A DNA stretch of 64,000 bases from Luzula sylvatica (taxonomy: Eukaryota; Streptophyta; Magnoliopsida; Poales; Juncaceae), in the NCBI GenBank assembly GCA_946800325.1, contig OX326960.1:16268393-16332392 (forward strand). Direction: 5' to 3'. A program made the translations under genes and the position numbers. Numbering within the stretch: position 1 is the stretch's first letter; each line of letters begins with the position of its first letter. The notes beneath the pieces are model-generated. The model saw only the letters and a program-made list of their open reading frames with translations. It was not told the origin of the DNA and did no database searches. Shown here one piece after another: positions 1 to 13,614 of the stretch.

Positions 1-1835
1 GTGTTACCGGGATCGAAGCGAGCAAGCAGCAACTACACGAGCAACCCGTCTCCTTGATCAATTTTACGCGGTATTATTCTCTCTATATAAGAGTTATATA
101 TATTTGTAGTTGATCAAAAGAATCTAGAATTTGATCATGAGATGATCAAAACAATCTAGAAGTAATCATGAAAAGTTCACGATTAATCGTTTTTGAAACG
201 ATTAAAATCAGTTATAATTACAAGATAAAAACAGTAATCAGGTATGGTGCGTCATGACAGACCATATGATCTGTCGTGACGCACTGTGTTCGAGAAGTTG
301 TGATGAAAAGGGGTATCGAGAAATCCAAGAGTTGGATTTGAGGCGTTACACTAGTTCGTCATGATGCACAAAAGTTGTGCGTCGTGACGCACTGTGTAAA
401 TTGATACCGTTATGACAGACCATATGTCGATTGAGAAAAATACAAATACAATTGTGTACTTAAATTGCAAAATATTTCGTACAAACGCTCTAACCAAAAT
501 CAAACATACATAAGCATATTTTTGAATTTTTAATATTATCACTTGCACCTCAACAAAAAAGTATTAACATTAATTATTTTAATTTTAGTTCATAAAATTA
601 TAAAACACTATTATTAACACAAAATTGGAAATTAAACCTCCAAAAATAATCATGTAAATAGAAGAAGAAATAACGATATTTTTTTGTTTAGATATTTACT
701 AAGAAATAGGTGGTAAACATCATGCTAAATAAATATGAAAACTAAATAATCAAAGAAGTTGTTTTTCTTCCACTAACCACGACTATAAAAAATGTGTGTA
801 CCACCTATTTTTTTTTGTGCATGAGATTTTCTTAAAATATTTAATATGTCGAAGATACATTTTGATTCTTGATAACTTCATAGTATTAATCAAAAATCAT
901 TATATTAAAAATAAAAATAAAAATATATTAAACATAAATTTTATCATATAAAACAATAAAATATTTTATCTTGGCAAATTTGAAAAAAAAACCTGATCAC
1001 GACGCTTCATATTCTTCAAAAATATCATATTAACTATATGTAACATGATTTTTCATTTCATTAACTTATCATAATGATTATTTATTATTATAACTCAAAA
1101 ATCATAATTGAAACTGACTAATAATAAATTATGCCTGTAAAATTGAAGAAATGTATCATATTATATCATTTAGAATAGAAATAAAAACAAAATAATTGTA
1201 AATTTGAAATTGTACGGACCGAATTGGATTAGTACAGGTTTTTTTTTATCATCAATCCATAATCCAAGTCATATTTTCAAATTTTTCAAAATCACAATCC
1301 GGATCCGACCAACAAGTTTCAAGCCCGTAAAAGTTGGGTCGGTCGGATTGGTTTGGACGGGTTGAGAAATTTCATGTACATCGCTAATTGACAAGTTAAT
1401 TTAATTTAATGATCAATTAACGAGTTAATTTATTTAATTATGAATACTAATTAATTTAATCCAAATAAATATCAAATATTTGGGTGAGTTCGGAGACACG
1501 GAACAGCTTTATTTCGATCTTTCGGGCAAATTTTTTTTTTTTGCTTCAAGGCCCGCAGGTTTTTACAAACTCACGTCACAAACCGAGTTTGTATTACAAA
1601 CAGTGATTTGAGTTGATAAAACAATCCAAGTTTATTATTTTGATTCTCGGACAAAGCACTAAAATCTAGTGCGATTGTCTGTATCGGATTTCTGGATTTC
1701 TGGGTACGATTGATGTACATTCTTCCACATTTCTCAGCGAAAATGGAGGGAAACTAAACACAACACAATAAGCTCTTCAATGGAGACTGCGATGAAGAAC
1801 TCACACTCAGCTCGATTCCATAACTAAACAACAAA
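1..1835. other. AT-rich 5' flank of the ATR gene
   Basis: No coding region is supported here. The first 450 bases hold short palindromes built on GTGCGTC/GACGCAC (listed separately). 1,195-1,380 has a GC-richer patch with 'ggtcggtcggattgg'-type repeats, similar in style to the GGATCCGG-rich hAT MITEs further right, but no paired ends were found. The last ~150 bases are the likely promoter and 5' leader of ATR; I see no clear TATA box that would fix the start site. Confidence 0.6.
247..389. repeat. Pair of imperfect palindromes (GTGCGTC...GACGCAC)
   Basis: 247-284 folds into a hairpin with 15-base arms that match at 14 positions around CATATG. 357-389 folds with 15-base arms that match at 13 positions. 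The word GTCGTGACGCACTGTG occurs in both, and TGACAGACCATATG recurs at about 413. The shared words suggest decayed ends of a mobile element or a repeated palindromic unit; no target duplication was found. Confidence 0.5.
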
Positions 1836-4800
1836 ATGGCACACTTGATACAGGAGCTCAAGGATCGGATCGCCGCCGCCTCCGCCGGCTCCGGTGGCAT
1901 CGGCGGCGGAGAGGATCAGGTCGAGGTCGTGTTCCGTACTGTACTTCCTAAACTCCTTCATGCTTATGTTAACCCTCCTTCTACTGGTACGATATCATCA
2001 CTCCTTCTATTTCTACTTGTTCTCAGTACTCGCGACCACTCAAACTGTGTTTTTTTTTTGTCTTTGCTTTGTTCATCGAAGATAATGTGAAGGAGATGAC
2101 GGCTGTACTGAAGCTGCTAACATACACCGCTAATAAACACCCTGGAGTTTTCTTCAATGGAAGAGCTGCCGCCGTCCTCCCCACCATTGGCCGCATCTTT
2201 CCTTTCCTCGCCGAGCCTAACTTCTCGTAATATTCTCACCTCTTTCTCTTAAGCAATACAATCTTCCTTTTTCCATAATTTCCCTTTCAAAATCTCAATT
2301 TGTTTATATGTCCGAACAAACAAAAACAATCCATTGGAACTTTGTTGCAATTGTAGTTCTAGGCATGGGGTGATTTTTGAAGCCATTTCTTCTCTTCTCT
2401 CTCTACTCCGCACTGCAGACAGAGAATTTTATCGCCAATTTTTCTTGGATTCTATGGTTGCTATTGAAGGTACTACATTAAACTAACCCTTCTTCTTCAA
2501 AATATTCAAGCTGTAATTTCAGTTTTATTTGCTGGTAATTGCTTTTAAGTGCCCCCAAATTACTCCCTGAATCTGAAAATGTAACCTAATTTTGCCTCGC
2601 GGACCTCAGTTGAACCTAATTCAGCATCACTTTACCTTCAATTGTGCAAATTTAACCAAAAAAAAAATATATAAATCCAAAATTGAAGTTCCTTCTTTCA
2701 ATATAACCATTCTTGTTTACAGATATACTATATATAGCAAGAGTCCACGGAGACAATCTCAATTCAGTATCAATCAACTGTTTGTGCAATTCCTTTGCAT
2801 CAATTTCGAACTCACCTGTGATATTCAGCGAGTTACCAGCTAATTGCCAGCTGGCAGGCAAGCCTGGCATACTGGTTGATCTTTCTGGGGACGCGAAGTG
2901 GGGTCCCTTTGCTACCTCGATGATTAAATTTGTGAATAAGTGCTTGACTGAAGGGACTCTATATGTTGAAGGGCTCGTTAATGTCGCATTTGTTTCAAGT
3001 GCGTGTTCTCTCTTGTGCTTTGGAGACCCTGATTTGCAAATGGTAATTGATTAATTAATTTGGAATATTTAATTATTTTTTTTCTTGGTTTTTAAATGAA
3101 TATTTTTGTGTGAATCAACAGGCTTGTTTTGACTTTGCGAGAATTATTGCAATGATTCTCGATGTAGAGATTGTACCAGTGGAGAATATTATTCGCTCAA
3201 TCGTGTGCATTTTGGGGCAAGATAAAATTAATCTCGCGAATAATTTCAGGTATTTTTTGTTATTATAACATACTACTCAATTGCATACAATATTTTAATA
3301 TCTAAAATAATAATATTTCAGAGATTCGAACTATGATTCTTCGCTAGGAGCTTGTCTTCGTGTCCTTCATTCATCCTGCAATGATAATATTATCAAATCT
3401 ACCGCTAATAATATCATTAGCGTTTTTATAACAACACTAGAAACCACTGAAAGCTCTGAGCTCAAGGTAATTTTGAATAATAAGAGGGGCTTTTTGCATA
3501 ATATTCACTCATCATGACAAATTTATTCTTTCAGATTGCAATGTGCAGTGCATATAAGAGAATATCTCAAGTGTGCTCTCCTAGTATTTGGAGACCAGAA
3601 ATTCTTATCAAGGCTTTATACACATCAAATTCAAAACCTTGTTTTCAACTTATAGATTGTATTTGCGTCGTTATAGAAAAATTCGGCCTTCAAAGTTTAG
3701 AAAATAACGATAATGACACCGAGACTGCTCAAGATTTTGACTTGGTCAAAGTTGGTGATAAGAGAAAAGTCGAGGAGAGAGAAAACATGTCTCCCTCGAA
3801 AAAACAGAAGATTATAAATGGAGAAGAGAGAGAATTTGCTCGGCCTTTTAACGAGTCTCTGGTTCAATTGATCGAGTTTTTGAAAATGGGTCGCGAAACG
3901 GGTCAAGTCATTAAACCAGAGAGGGCTATAGAAGCACTCAGTTTGTTGTGTATAACTTTCTCGAATTATTCTGGCATGATTTTGAGTGGTAGTATTTTTC
4001 AGGAATTGGTTTCTTGGATTCCATGGATATACAAACTGGTTAGTAAAAGTTTATTATTTTCATTTTTTATTTTTATTTTTTGTGTAATCTTTTATGTTGG
4101 TATGATTTAGATGAGAGATGAAGGCTCGGTTTTATTTGATTTATCATGGTTCTTGGAAGCAATTCAAAGCATATTGTTTCTTGAAGGTAATATATTTTTC
4201 TCTTTTTTGGTTCTTTTTATTGATTAATTAACCATTGTTTTTTGAATGCAGATAAGGAGAATTATATATCTCCAGTTAACAAGGATCTTATAAATTTGTT
4301 AAAACTAGCATGGCAAAATTGTAAAATGGCGAAATTAAAATGCCTATTAATTCAAGTTTTTTCCAAGCTCGGAAGTAAATTAAACCCAAATCTCGATCTC
4401 GAATTATTGGATTTTGGTCTGAATGATGAATCTGAAGAAGTCAGGGGCGAATCTGTAATTTCGCTCCCTATCTTTGCCCTGTTCTACGGTTCCATTTCCC
4501 TCGAAGAAATTGTCAATCGAATCGAGTATGTATTATTTGTTTTCTCTTAGATATTTAGGTTAAATTTACTCTTTTGCCTAAATTATTTTTTTATATATTT
4601 TTTTTAGGTTATTGGCTAAATGCACGAGTAAAGAAGTACAAAAAAACACGATATTTTCTCTTGGATTTCTTTCATGCTTGAATGAATCTTCATGTAAGTT
4701 ATTTTTACCGAATCGATACGAAATCGAGACTTCCACATTAAATAGTTTATTAAAAGGATTTTACTGTCCAAAATGCGACACGAAAACCCCAACGAAACAA

Positions 4801-7800
4801 CAAGAGAATTCTAATTTTACACAAATGCCATTATTTCAAAAAGACAAAGTCGATTTTTCGAGGTTGAATTCTCTCTTTTTCAAGTTTCTTCATGGAGATA
4901 ACTCAGAAGAATTGGTTGTTTCATGTGTTCAAATATTGCCTCGAATTCTTAAAAACTCGAATCGAATTTCTTTGATCGAAAATCGAACCAAGTGGATCGA
5001 ATCTATTGATTTTTTACTCTCTCATAAATCTCGAGCAGTGAGAGAAGAATTCTGCAATGTGATATCTTCCTTTTTAGAAGGTGAAATTTTGGAGATTTTA
5101 TTTCAAGATAATAACAAAGAGATAATGTTTATTAATCGATTAAAAAAACATGTATTAATTGGAAACAAAGATCCTCAAATATTACTGACTCTAATGGAGA
5201 CCATTTCTAGAATAATGAATTCGAGCGAAATAAATTCTCAGATTTTCTTCGAGTGTTTCGTTTTGCTCATTGACCAGCTCGGTGCCGAAAATAATATTAC
5301 GAAAATGATTTCGTTGAGATTAATACAAAAATCAATCTGTTTCTCTTTTAAAGGGGGATTCAAACTTTTCTTGGCCAAATTTATTCATTTCCGTGACAAT
5401 TTGTTCGATTTTCTCACTCTTCGCCTCGTGACTCACCCATCTCTCATCAAATACTTCTCCGAAACTATTTTGGGGGTCAAAATTGAGGATTTAGTCAAAG
5501 AAATGGTACCGTTCGTGGTACCGAAACTTATAATTTCGCAAAAGAGTAACGAGCAAGCAATCGGTACGTTGCACGAATTGGCGGTACATATGAATCTCGT
5601 GAACCGAGAATTATCGCCTCATGTGGAGTTGATTGTGAATTGGTTACCTAAAGTTCTCGCTTTCGTCCTTTTCCATGAAGACAAACAAGAATTATCCTCC
5701 GTTTTGGACTTTTATCATGTCCAAACAAAATCCGACTCGAAAGAGATTTTCGACGCGGCTTTACAAGCTCTTCTCGACGAACTCATTTGCTCTCATGGCG
5801 ACGTTGATGAACTCGAGACTAATCGCAGGTATAACTCTAAATACCACAAATACCCCTAAAAAATGTGAAATAACTTTGTGGGATTTTCAGGACGACGAGG
5901 ATACCAATGATAGTGAAAGAAGTTGCGCAAATTCTGACAGGGTCTGACGATCTCCCAGATTTCTTGAAGGACCATTTCGTGGGTCTGCTCAACAGCATCG
6001 ATCGCAAAATGCTGCGTTGTTCCGACGACCCAAAATTGCAGTGCGAAGCATTGCGTAGAATTCAAAAAGCGATCGAAATGATGGGGCCTTATCTGACAAC
6101 ACACATGCACAAAATCATGGTTTTGTTAATCTACACGATCGATAAAGAAGAAGCCCTTCAGAAAGGCGGTTTGGAAGTTTTGCATTTTTTTATCAGGAAA
6201 TTAACCGAGTTTTCGCCTTCGAGTTTGAAACACGTAATGACCCAAGTCGTCGCAGCGTTTATACCGTCTTTGGAGAAATGGAGAGAAAATCCTTCCATCC
6301 ATTTGAACAAAGTCGTCGAGATTTTAAGAGATATTATCGTCAAGAATTATTCGAGGCTCGAATCGGAGATTTGTAAACTTCCTTTGCTTCCCAGCATTCC
6401 AGATTTATCAGAGGTAATCAAAACATCATATTTACCCTTCTCAAAATGAAAATATCATATTTACCCTTCTAAATTATTAGGTAAATAAACTAATAAGAGA
6501 AGCAAGAGGATCGAGAACTTTGCGAGACCAACTTCAAGGTGCCATTGATGGGCTCAACCACGAGAGCCTTAACGTGAGATACATGGTAGCATGTGAATTG
6601 AGCAAATTATTCCACTTGAAACGAGAAGAAATCACGACATTAATAATCGCAGAAGATTCGACGAATCTAGACATAATTAGTGCTCTAATAACCTCTTTAC
6701 TGAAAGGATGCGGCGAAGAATCTCGCAAAACGGTGGGCCAGAGACTCAAACTCGTCTGTGCGGATTGTTTGGGCGCACTCGGTGCGGTGGACCCGGCTAA
6801 ATTCAAAACCACCTCGTCAGAACGATTCAAAATCAAATGTTCTGACGATGATTTAATCTACGAATTAATAACCAAGCATTTATCACGTGCGTTTCGCGCC
6901 GCTAGCGACACTCAAGTCCAAGATTCCGCAGCGTTTGCGATCCAAGAGCTTTTGATACTCGTTCGAACCGAGATTAATAACCGGTCCAGTAAATTGTGGG
7001 ATCTTTTCTCTGTAGATGTAAAAGAGACGATCGAACCGTGTCTCACTTCGAAATTCCATCTCGCTAACTTGTCGGACTCCCAATCCAACGATCCGATTTA
7101 CAAACCGAAGATGTCTTTTGGCCGTTGGATTTATCTCTGGACAAGACGACTCACCGCTCTCGCGAAGAAATCTCGTTTTAGTATTTTTAACGCGTGTAGA
7201 GGCATAGTGAGACACGACATGCGAACCGCTCTTTATTTGTTACCCTATTTGGTATTAAATGCGGTTTGTTACAGTACAATTGAGGCTCGACAAGGTATTA
7301 CTGACGAGATTTTGTCCGTTCTAGAAGCTGCCGTGTCAGAGAATACCGGTTTGACCGGTCAAACCGTTTGTCAGAGCGAGCTTTGTATTCAAGCGGTTTT
7401 TACACTTCTCGATAATCTCGGTCAATGGGTCGATGATTTGAAACAAGAAATTGCTCTCTCCCAATCCGCAAAACCCAAAATCGAAATTTCTTCTATTTCG
7501 AAAAATGGAGACGATTTATTGGTACAGTGTCGAAACGTTTCTGAATTGTTGAATGCGGTACCGAAAGTTACCTTAGCTCGAGCCTCGTTCAGGTGTCAGG
7601 CTCAAGCGAGAGCGTTGATGTACTTCGAATTGCACGTCAGAGAGAATTCAGGTTCGTTCAACCCAGCTGCGGAGACGAGTAGCGTCTTCTGTGACGAGGA
7701 TATTTCCTTTTTAATGGAAATCTATGCGGGTTTGGACGAGCCTGATGGGTTAACAGGTCTAGCAAACCTTCGTAAATCTTCTAGTTTACAAGACCAATTA

Positions 7801-10800
7801 CTAATCAACGAAAAATCTGGTAATTGGGCCGATGTGCTCGTGTTTTGCGAACAAGCGTTACAAATGGAACCGAGTTCGGTACAGAGACATTCTGACGTGC
7901 TTAACTGTTTGCTCAACATGTGTCATCTCCAAGCCATGATTGCCCATGTGGATGGTTTGATTTTTCGCGTACCGAAATTTAAAAAAACGTGGTGCATGCA
8001 AGGCGTACAAGCTGCGTGGAGATTAGGGAAATGGGATTTAATGGACGAATATCTCTCAAATGCCGATACCGAAATTTCAGAAAGTTTTACCGGTACCGAA
8101 ACGAATGCTTCTTTCGACATGGACTTGGCGAAGATATTTCAAGCGATGATAAAAAAGGATCAATTTATGGTTGCACAAAAAATCGCGCAGTCGAAACAGG
8201 CTTTGCTCGTACCGCTTGCCGCAGCTGGTATGGACTCGTACATGCGAGCTTATCCATATGTCGTGAAACTCCACATGTTAACTGAATTAGAAGATTTCAA
8301 TTCTTTACTCGGCGAAAATTCCTTCTTGGAGAAATCATTCGAATTGACCGATTCGAAATTCTCGAAAGTGGCGAAAGATTGGGAGAATCGGTTGAGAATT
8401 ACGCAACCGTCTTTGTGGGCTCGAGAGCCTTTGCTAGCTTTTCGAAGATTGGTTTATAGTTCGAGTAATTTGAATTCTCAAGTGGGGAATTGTTGGCTTC
8501 AATATGCGAAATTGTGCCGCTCGGCAGGCCATTACGAGACCGCTCATCACGCGATTCTCGAAGCGCACGCGTCAGAAGCTCCCAACGTGCACATGGAACG
8601 AGCGAAATATTTCTGGAGCGTGAAGAAATCTGACGTGGCTATAGCCGAGCTTCAACAAACTTTACTCAACATGCCCTCTGACGTGTTGGGTCTGCCTGTC
8701 ATCTCTTCCCTCTCTAGTCTTTCTCTTGCTTTGCCAAACGCGGCTCTTTCGACGACACAACCTTCGAAAGATAACCTAGACGTGGCCAAAACGCTTTTGC
8801 TCTACACGAGATGGATCCATCACACGGGTCAGAAGCAAAAGGAAGAGATTATTTGTCTTTATTCTAGGGTTAGGGAATTGCAGCCGAAATGGGAGAAGAG
8901 TTATTTTTACTTGGCTAAATATTGCGATGATTTGCTTGTGGATGCGAGAAAAAGACAAGAGGACAGGCTAGCGATGAAAGTGGGGCCCGCTTCGTCGAGC
9001 AGTGCTCAAGTCGAGGAGAAACCTTGGTGGTCTTATCTCCCTGACGTTTTGCTTTATTACGCTAAGGGGCTCCATAAAGGACACAAAGTTCTTTTCCAAG
9101 CTTTGCCGAGACTCCTGACTCTTTGGTTCGAATTTGGTAGCATTTATTATCGTGAAGGATCCACATCCAATAAGCCCATGAAAGCTGTTCATACTAGGGT
9201 AACTTCATTTCTCACATTTTAATTTTTTTTGCAATTTAGGCAAAAGGCAAGGTTCTTTTTGAAAATTTTATCTTTTAATACATTATGTAAGGTACTGAGT
9301 GTGATGAGAGGTTGCTTGAAGGATCTACCGACGTATCAGTGGCTAACGGTACTCTCTCAGCTGATCTCACGCATATGTCATCAAAACGAAGAGATTGTCA
9401 GAATCGTTAAACACATCATCACCTCCGTTTTACAAGAATACCCTCAACAAGCTCTTTGGATGATGGCCGCCGTGTCCAAGTCCGCCGTACCGGCTCGCCG
9501 AGAGGCCGCCAACGAGATCATCTCGGCCGCTAAAAAATCTTCCCGTACCGGTACCGGTACCAATCATAGCGCTTTATTCGTGCAATTTGCGAGCTTGATA
9601 GATCATTTGATAAAGCTTTGCTTCCACCCTGGAAATCCCAAGTCGAGGGTTATAAATATTTCGACGGAATTTAGCGCGTTGAAACGAATGATGCCTCTTG
9701 GGATTATTTTGCCGGTACAGCAGGCTCTGACGATCACTTTGCCTTCCTATGATATAGGCTCCATGGAGGAAAATAATAATTCGAGTTTTAATGTTTTTTC
9801 GGCTTGTGAACATGTTACTATTTATGGTATCGCTGATGAGGCCGAGATCCTTTCATCTCTTCAGAAACCCAAAAAGGTAATTTATCCTCTTGCATTCATA
9901 CAAACCCTAAAATATCATATTTACCATTTCAAAACATATAAAATAAAAATATCCAAATCGTTACCTCGTTGTTCAATTATCAACTTTTTCTCGATTTAAT
10001 CTTACAAATCTGGATTAAATTATTATGATGTTGTGCATTTTTCTCCATGGTAAAATCATAATTATGATATTAATATTTTTTGAAAGATAAATATGATAAA
10101 TATCACTTTGAAATTTAGGTAATTTTTGTGGGAAGCGACGGTAACCCACGGCCATTCCTATGCAAGCCGAAAGACGACTTGAGAAAAGACGCGAGAATGA
10201 TGGAATTCACGGCGATGATAAACCGACTCTTATCCAAATACCCCGAGAGTCGTCGTCGCAAGCTCTACATCCGTACTTTCGCCGTGGTCCCCCTAACAGA
10301 AGACTGCGGGATGGTTGAGTGGGTCCCACACACTCGCGGTCTCAGACATATTCTCCAGGATATTTATATCACTTGCGGAAAGTTTGACAGACTGAGGACC
10401 AATCCCGTTATTAAGCGCATCTACGACCAATGCCAGGTCAGCATGATAAAGACCATGTTTTCAAATTATTTTTTTTGTTGTAAATTTAATTTTCTTTTGA
10501 AGGGAAAGATGGCGGATGATGAGATGCTAAAGACGAAAATCCTCCCGATGTTTCCGCCGGTATTTCACAAATGGTTCTTGACCACGTTTTCCGAACCGGC
10601 TGCGTGGTTCCGTGCCAGGCTGGCGTACGCGCACACAACGGCAGTCTGGTCCATGGCGGGCCACATTGTTGGACTCGGAGATCGGCACGGGGAGAATATT
10701 CTCTTCGATGCCACCACTGGCGATTGTGTACATGTCGATTTTAGTTGCTTGTTCGATAAAGGGTTGCTTTTGGATAAACCCGAACTCGTCCCTTTTAGAC

Positions 10801-11313
10801 TCACTCAGGTCCCAAACATTTTATTTATTTATATATTTATTTCTTAAATATTTAGAGCTACTTTATTTGTTGCGTGTAGAATATGATTGATGGGCTGGGA
10901 ATCACGGGTTACGAGGGCGTATTCTTGAAAGTGTGTGAAATCACACTGTCAGTGCTAAGAACACATAAAGAGACTCTAATGAGCGTTCTCGAGACCTTCA
11001 TTCACGACCCTCTCGTGGAGTGGACCAAATCGCATAAATCCAGCGGGGTCGAAGTGCAAAATCCCCATGCACAGGTCCATTTGAAAAACTAATGTTACGA
11101 TTTTTTATAAGCACCATTGAATGTTATTTGTTTTGTCTTTTGTAGAGAGCGATAAGTAACATAAAAGCGAGGCTTCAAGGGGTGGTGGTTGGAGTTGCGG
11201 CAGCGCCGTCATTGCCGTTGTCAGTAGAAGGACAGGCAAGGCGTCTCATAGCCGAAGCTGTTTCGCACAAAAACCTCGGCAAAATGTATATTTGGTGGAT
11301 GGCTTGGTTCTAA
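1836..11313 (+). CDS. ATR: Serine/threonine-protein kinase ATR, complete 17-exon gene
   Basis: PI3K-like kinase of the DNA replication-stress checkpoint, acting in the nucleus with ATRIP. Exons read from GT-AG sites: 1836-1986, 2082-2226, 2357-2469, 2723-3042, 3122-3249, 3322-3466, 3535-4038, 4111-4186, 4252-4525, 4608-5828, 5891-6413, 6481-9198, 9292-9876, 10119-10436, 10503-10808, 10880-11074, 11146-11313. They sum to 7,890 nt, one frame, 2,629 aa, close to plant ATR length. Visible parts: HEAT-like N-terminal half, a basic KRKVEE...SPSKKQK cluster near residue 411, UME-type region about 930-1130, FAT about 1370-2170, PI3K catalytic domain from about 2300 with FLCKPKDD (ATP lysine), GLGDRHGEN (about 2467) and HVDFS (about 2486), and a C-terminal FATC ending MYIWWMAWF. 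The start is the first ATG of exon 1. No damage seen. Confidence 0.96.
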
Positions 11314-13344
11314 CTTCTCAAACTTTATTCTAACTAGTATTATAGTACATTTCTAATGTGTAATTCTTCGAGCGACTATATACAAAGCTATTTTGATTGA
11401 TTTTCATGTTTTGATAACAACCAATTTATTGATATACATTAACAAATTTTGATTGCTTTCCATTAGTAGTAAAAGAAAATATATATTGACAGATATAAAT
11501 TAATTAATTCATATTCTTTTTTTGTCATGTTCTGAAATAAAAAAGGCATCTCAGCCAACCTAGAAAGATGCAAGTACGTATACACTCGAAGAATTACACA
11601 TTTAGAAATTCACTCTAATACTCTTCGAATAAAATTTCAAAAGTTAGAATCAACAATTTTCAATTTTTTAAAACATATTTATACAAAAATGTTTTGAAAA
11701 AAAAATTGAGGTTACAATAATATGTATTTTTTAAAATGCAACTCAAGTTGCAAAATATATTTAAGAAAATGAATTACATTTCTTAAAAAAAAAAAAAAAA
11801 AAAATATGGGCGTGGAACGCTCGAAAAGTAACTGCTGCGAAAATACGAAAGAAGAAACACATGAACCATTCGTTCGTGATCAATTTCATGAGATACGGAT
11901 TGTATATTTTATCACATTCGTACGCCCAATCGACGATGGAATCTTGGACTAGGGAAAGACGCCGTGACCCGATTCCCAACAATAGGATGTACCCGATCCA
12001 TTAACAAAATTTGTTGTCTTCCTCACCATCTGGATTACTCACCGGTGGCCTTGCCACCCACTTGGTGATGTAGGTTTTTCTCCACACTCGTCTCGGTTTG
12101 TCGCGGTTGCTATTTGGAGAATTTTGATTACACCTAACCCTTCCGTTTCAGAAAACAAGATCGGTGACAATACATCGTTCGCTCTCGACAGTGGTGCTTC
12201 TAGTCAAAGTGTCCTCAAATAAGTTTTCCAGTGGTTGTTATTTATTTGTGGATCAAACTCGACCATTTTCCGGACTTTGAGGATTGTAATGTTTTTAAAG
12301 GAGCTAAGAGATCAGCACCGGATGGTCTAGGTTTATTACTCAAAGTGAGTTGGTTTTGAAATGCTTGGAATACTTCATCTGTTAGCGTGGTACCGAGTGG
12401 AATCCAAACATTCGATTTCTCAATCATTGCACCGACACAATTAACCGTTATTGTTTTTTCGAGATCATCGGCCAAATAGGGCATCGATGTTGGTGACTTG
12501 GTGTCTCATCGGGTTTGTCGATCGTTAATATTATTTGCAATTTTTCAATATTGTCAAGGTTTTTCAATGGACCATGGTATGTAATTTTTCCAAATAGTCC
12601 CAATATAACCGCCAATTCGGACATGCACGAGGCTTGAATCGGCAAATCCCATAGCTCAATCCAAATTATGAAATCTAATTTATTGATTTTACCTCAATAA
12701 AATTCGACCATTGATATGTTATGTAGCCGGCGTAGCGAAATAGCTGCTACAGTCAAGGACGGAATCTCATAGGTTGCTAGTTACTCAGCAAGATCATGTT
12801 CTATCAAATTAACTTTCTGAAACTGAATCGATTTTGCGAGTCCCTCTTCTAAAATCCATCTGGCACAATTTCTAAAATTAAACACAAAAATAGTATTGAG
12901 ATTTCAGAAAAGCCCACATAATATCAAAATTTAAAAAACCTAATCCAGTTCATAAGTTTAATTCGAGCACAACGAGTGATGTAAAACCAGTATATTGAGG
13001 GGGAAAAAAAGGTATATTATTTCATAAAAGGGTGGTACTTACTTGGAATTTTATTTTTCCTTCGAGTCTGCCTCATATTGTTGCCATTAATTATTACACC
13101 TTCACCGTCTAGTCGAAACCATCCAACTCACGAGATAAATAAAAAAGTAATCAATCAGAAATCTGCACACAAAATAAAAATGAGAAGAAGACCCTCTGAT
13201 GCCTAAATCAAACCAAAAAAAATTATTCATACATTCTTGAAACAATTTAAAAGCAGAAGCATTTTGCATAAATTGCAAAGAGAGCGAGCTCCTCTGTTAT
13301 TCAGAATATTGCAAGTCCTTACAGATCCATATGCACAGACCCGT
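11314..13344. other. Intergenic DNA 3' of ATR with decayed coding-like stretch
   Basis: The first ~450 bases are AT-rich ATR 3' flank. From about 11,800 to 12,730 base composition rises and minus-strand fragments look formerly coding (separate entry). 12,730-13,344 is AT-rich and I see nothing in it. Confidence 0.5.
11810..12715 (-). pseudogene. Decayed minus-strand coding fragments, possibly retroelement-derived
   Basis: Three non-overlapping minus-strand stretches in changing frames read like protein. At 12,600-12,715 a segment containing FIIWIELWDLPIQAS and then LFGKITYHGPL resembles the 'W-I-x-x-x-x-L-P' region of plant DUF4283/LINE ORF1-type proteins. A stretch at 12,242-12,484 follows. 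Near 11,850-11,980 a segment contains SIVDWAYECDKIYNPYLMK. Stops and frame changes separate them. I do not recognise the family with confidence; a DUF4283-like retroelement protein is the best guess. Confidence 0.3.
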
Positions 13345-13614
13345 TCAACGCTTCGTGGGTTGTTTAGTAAAATTACCTTCACCTTCAAAGGCGGAAGCTT
13401 TTTTCATTGAACGAGGGCTGTTTAGTAATCCAAATTGGTATTTTGAAAGTTCTCCATAATCTATGAAATCTGCGCCAGATTGAGGAAAGGGTATACATAA
13501 TTGAGATTGAAGGATCTCTCGTTTGAGTAACTTGCCATTAATGGTGCTGAGATTCTCACGGAGGAGAACTGGAGAAGTAGGAATTATTGGCGTGTGTGCT
13601 CTAATGAAAGACAT
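13345..13614 (-). CDS. Small hypothetical protein, 89 aa
   Basis: An 89-codon minus-strand frame starting at an ATG at 13,614. The protein is soluble-looking, with no signal peptide or membrane segment, and includes the phrase GADFIDYGELSKYQFG. A TATA-like TTTATATATT lies about 75 bases upstream on the minus strand (about 13,685-13,695). I do not recognise the family. The promoter-like context is mildly in favour; the short length and the decayed surroundings are against. It may equally be an exon of a broken gene or a chance frame. Confidence 0.3.
   Translation of the reverse strand: MSFIRAHTPIIPTSPVLLRENLSTINGKLLKREILQSQLCIPFPQSGADFIDYGELSKYQFGLLNSPRSMKKASAFEGEGNFTKQPTKR

Noticed and set aside
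2592..3054. Overlapping frames on both strands in the ATR 5' part
   Set aside because: They run through ATR intron 3 and exon 4; only the spliced ATR frame is supported.
9229..9291. A possible 12-base ATR microexon (9,240-9,251)
   Set aside because: Joining 9,198 directly to 9,292 keeps the frame and gives KAVHTR-VLSVMRGC, the length expected for plant ATR; the microexon would add four residues.
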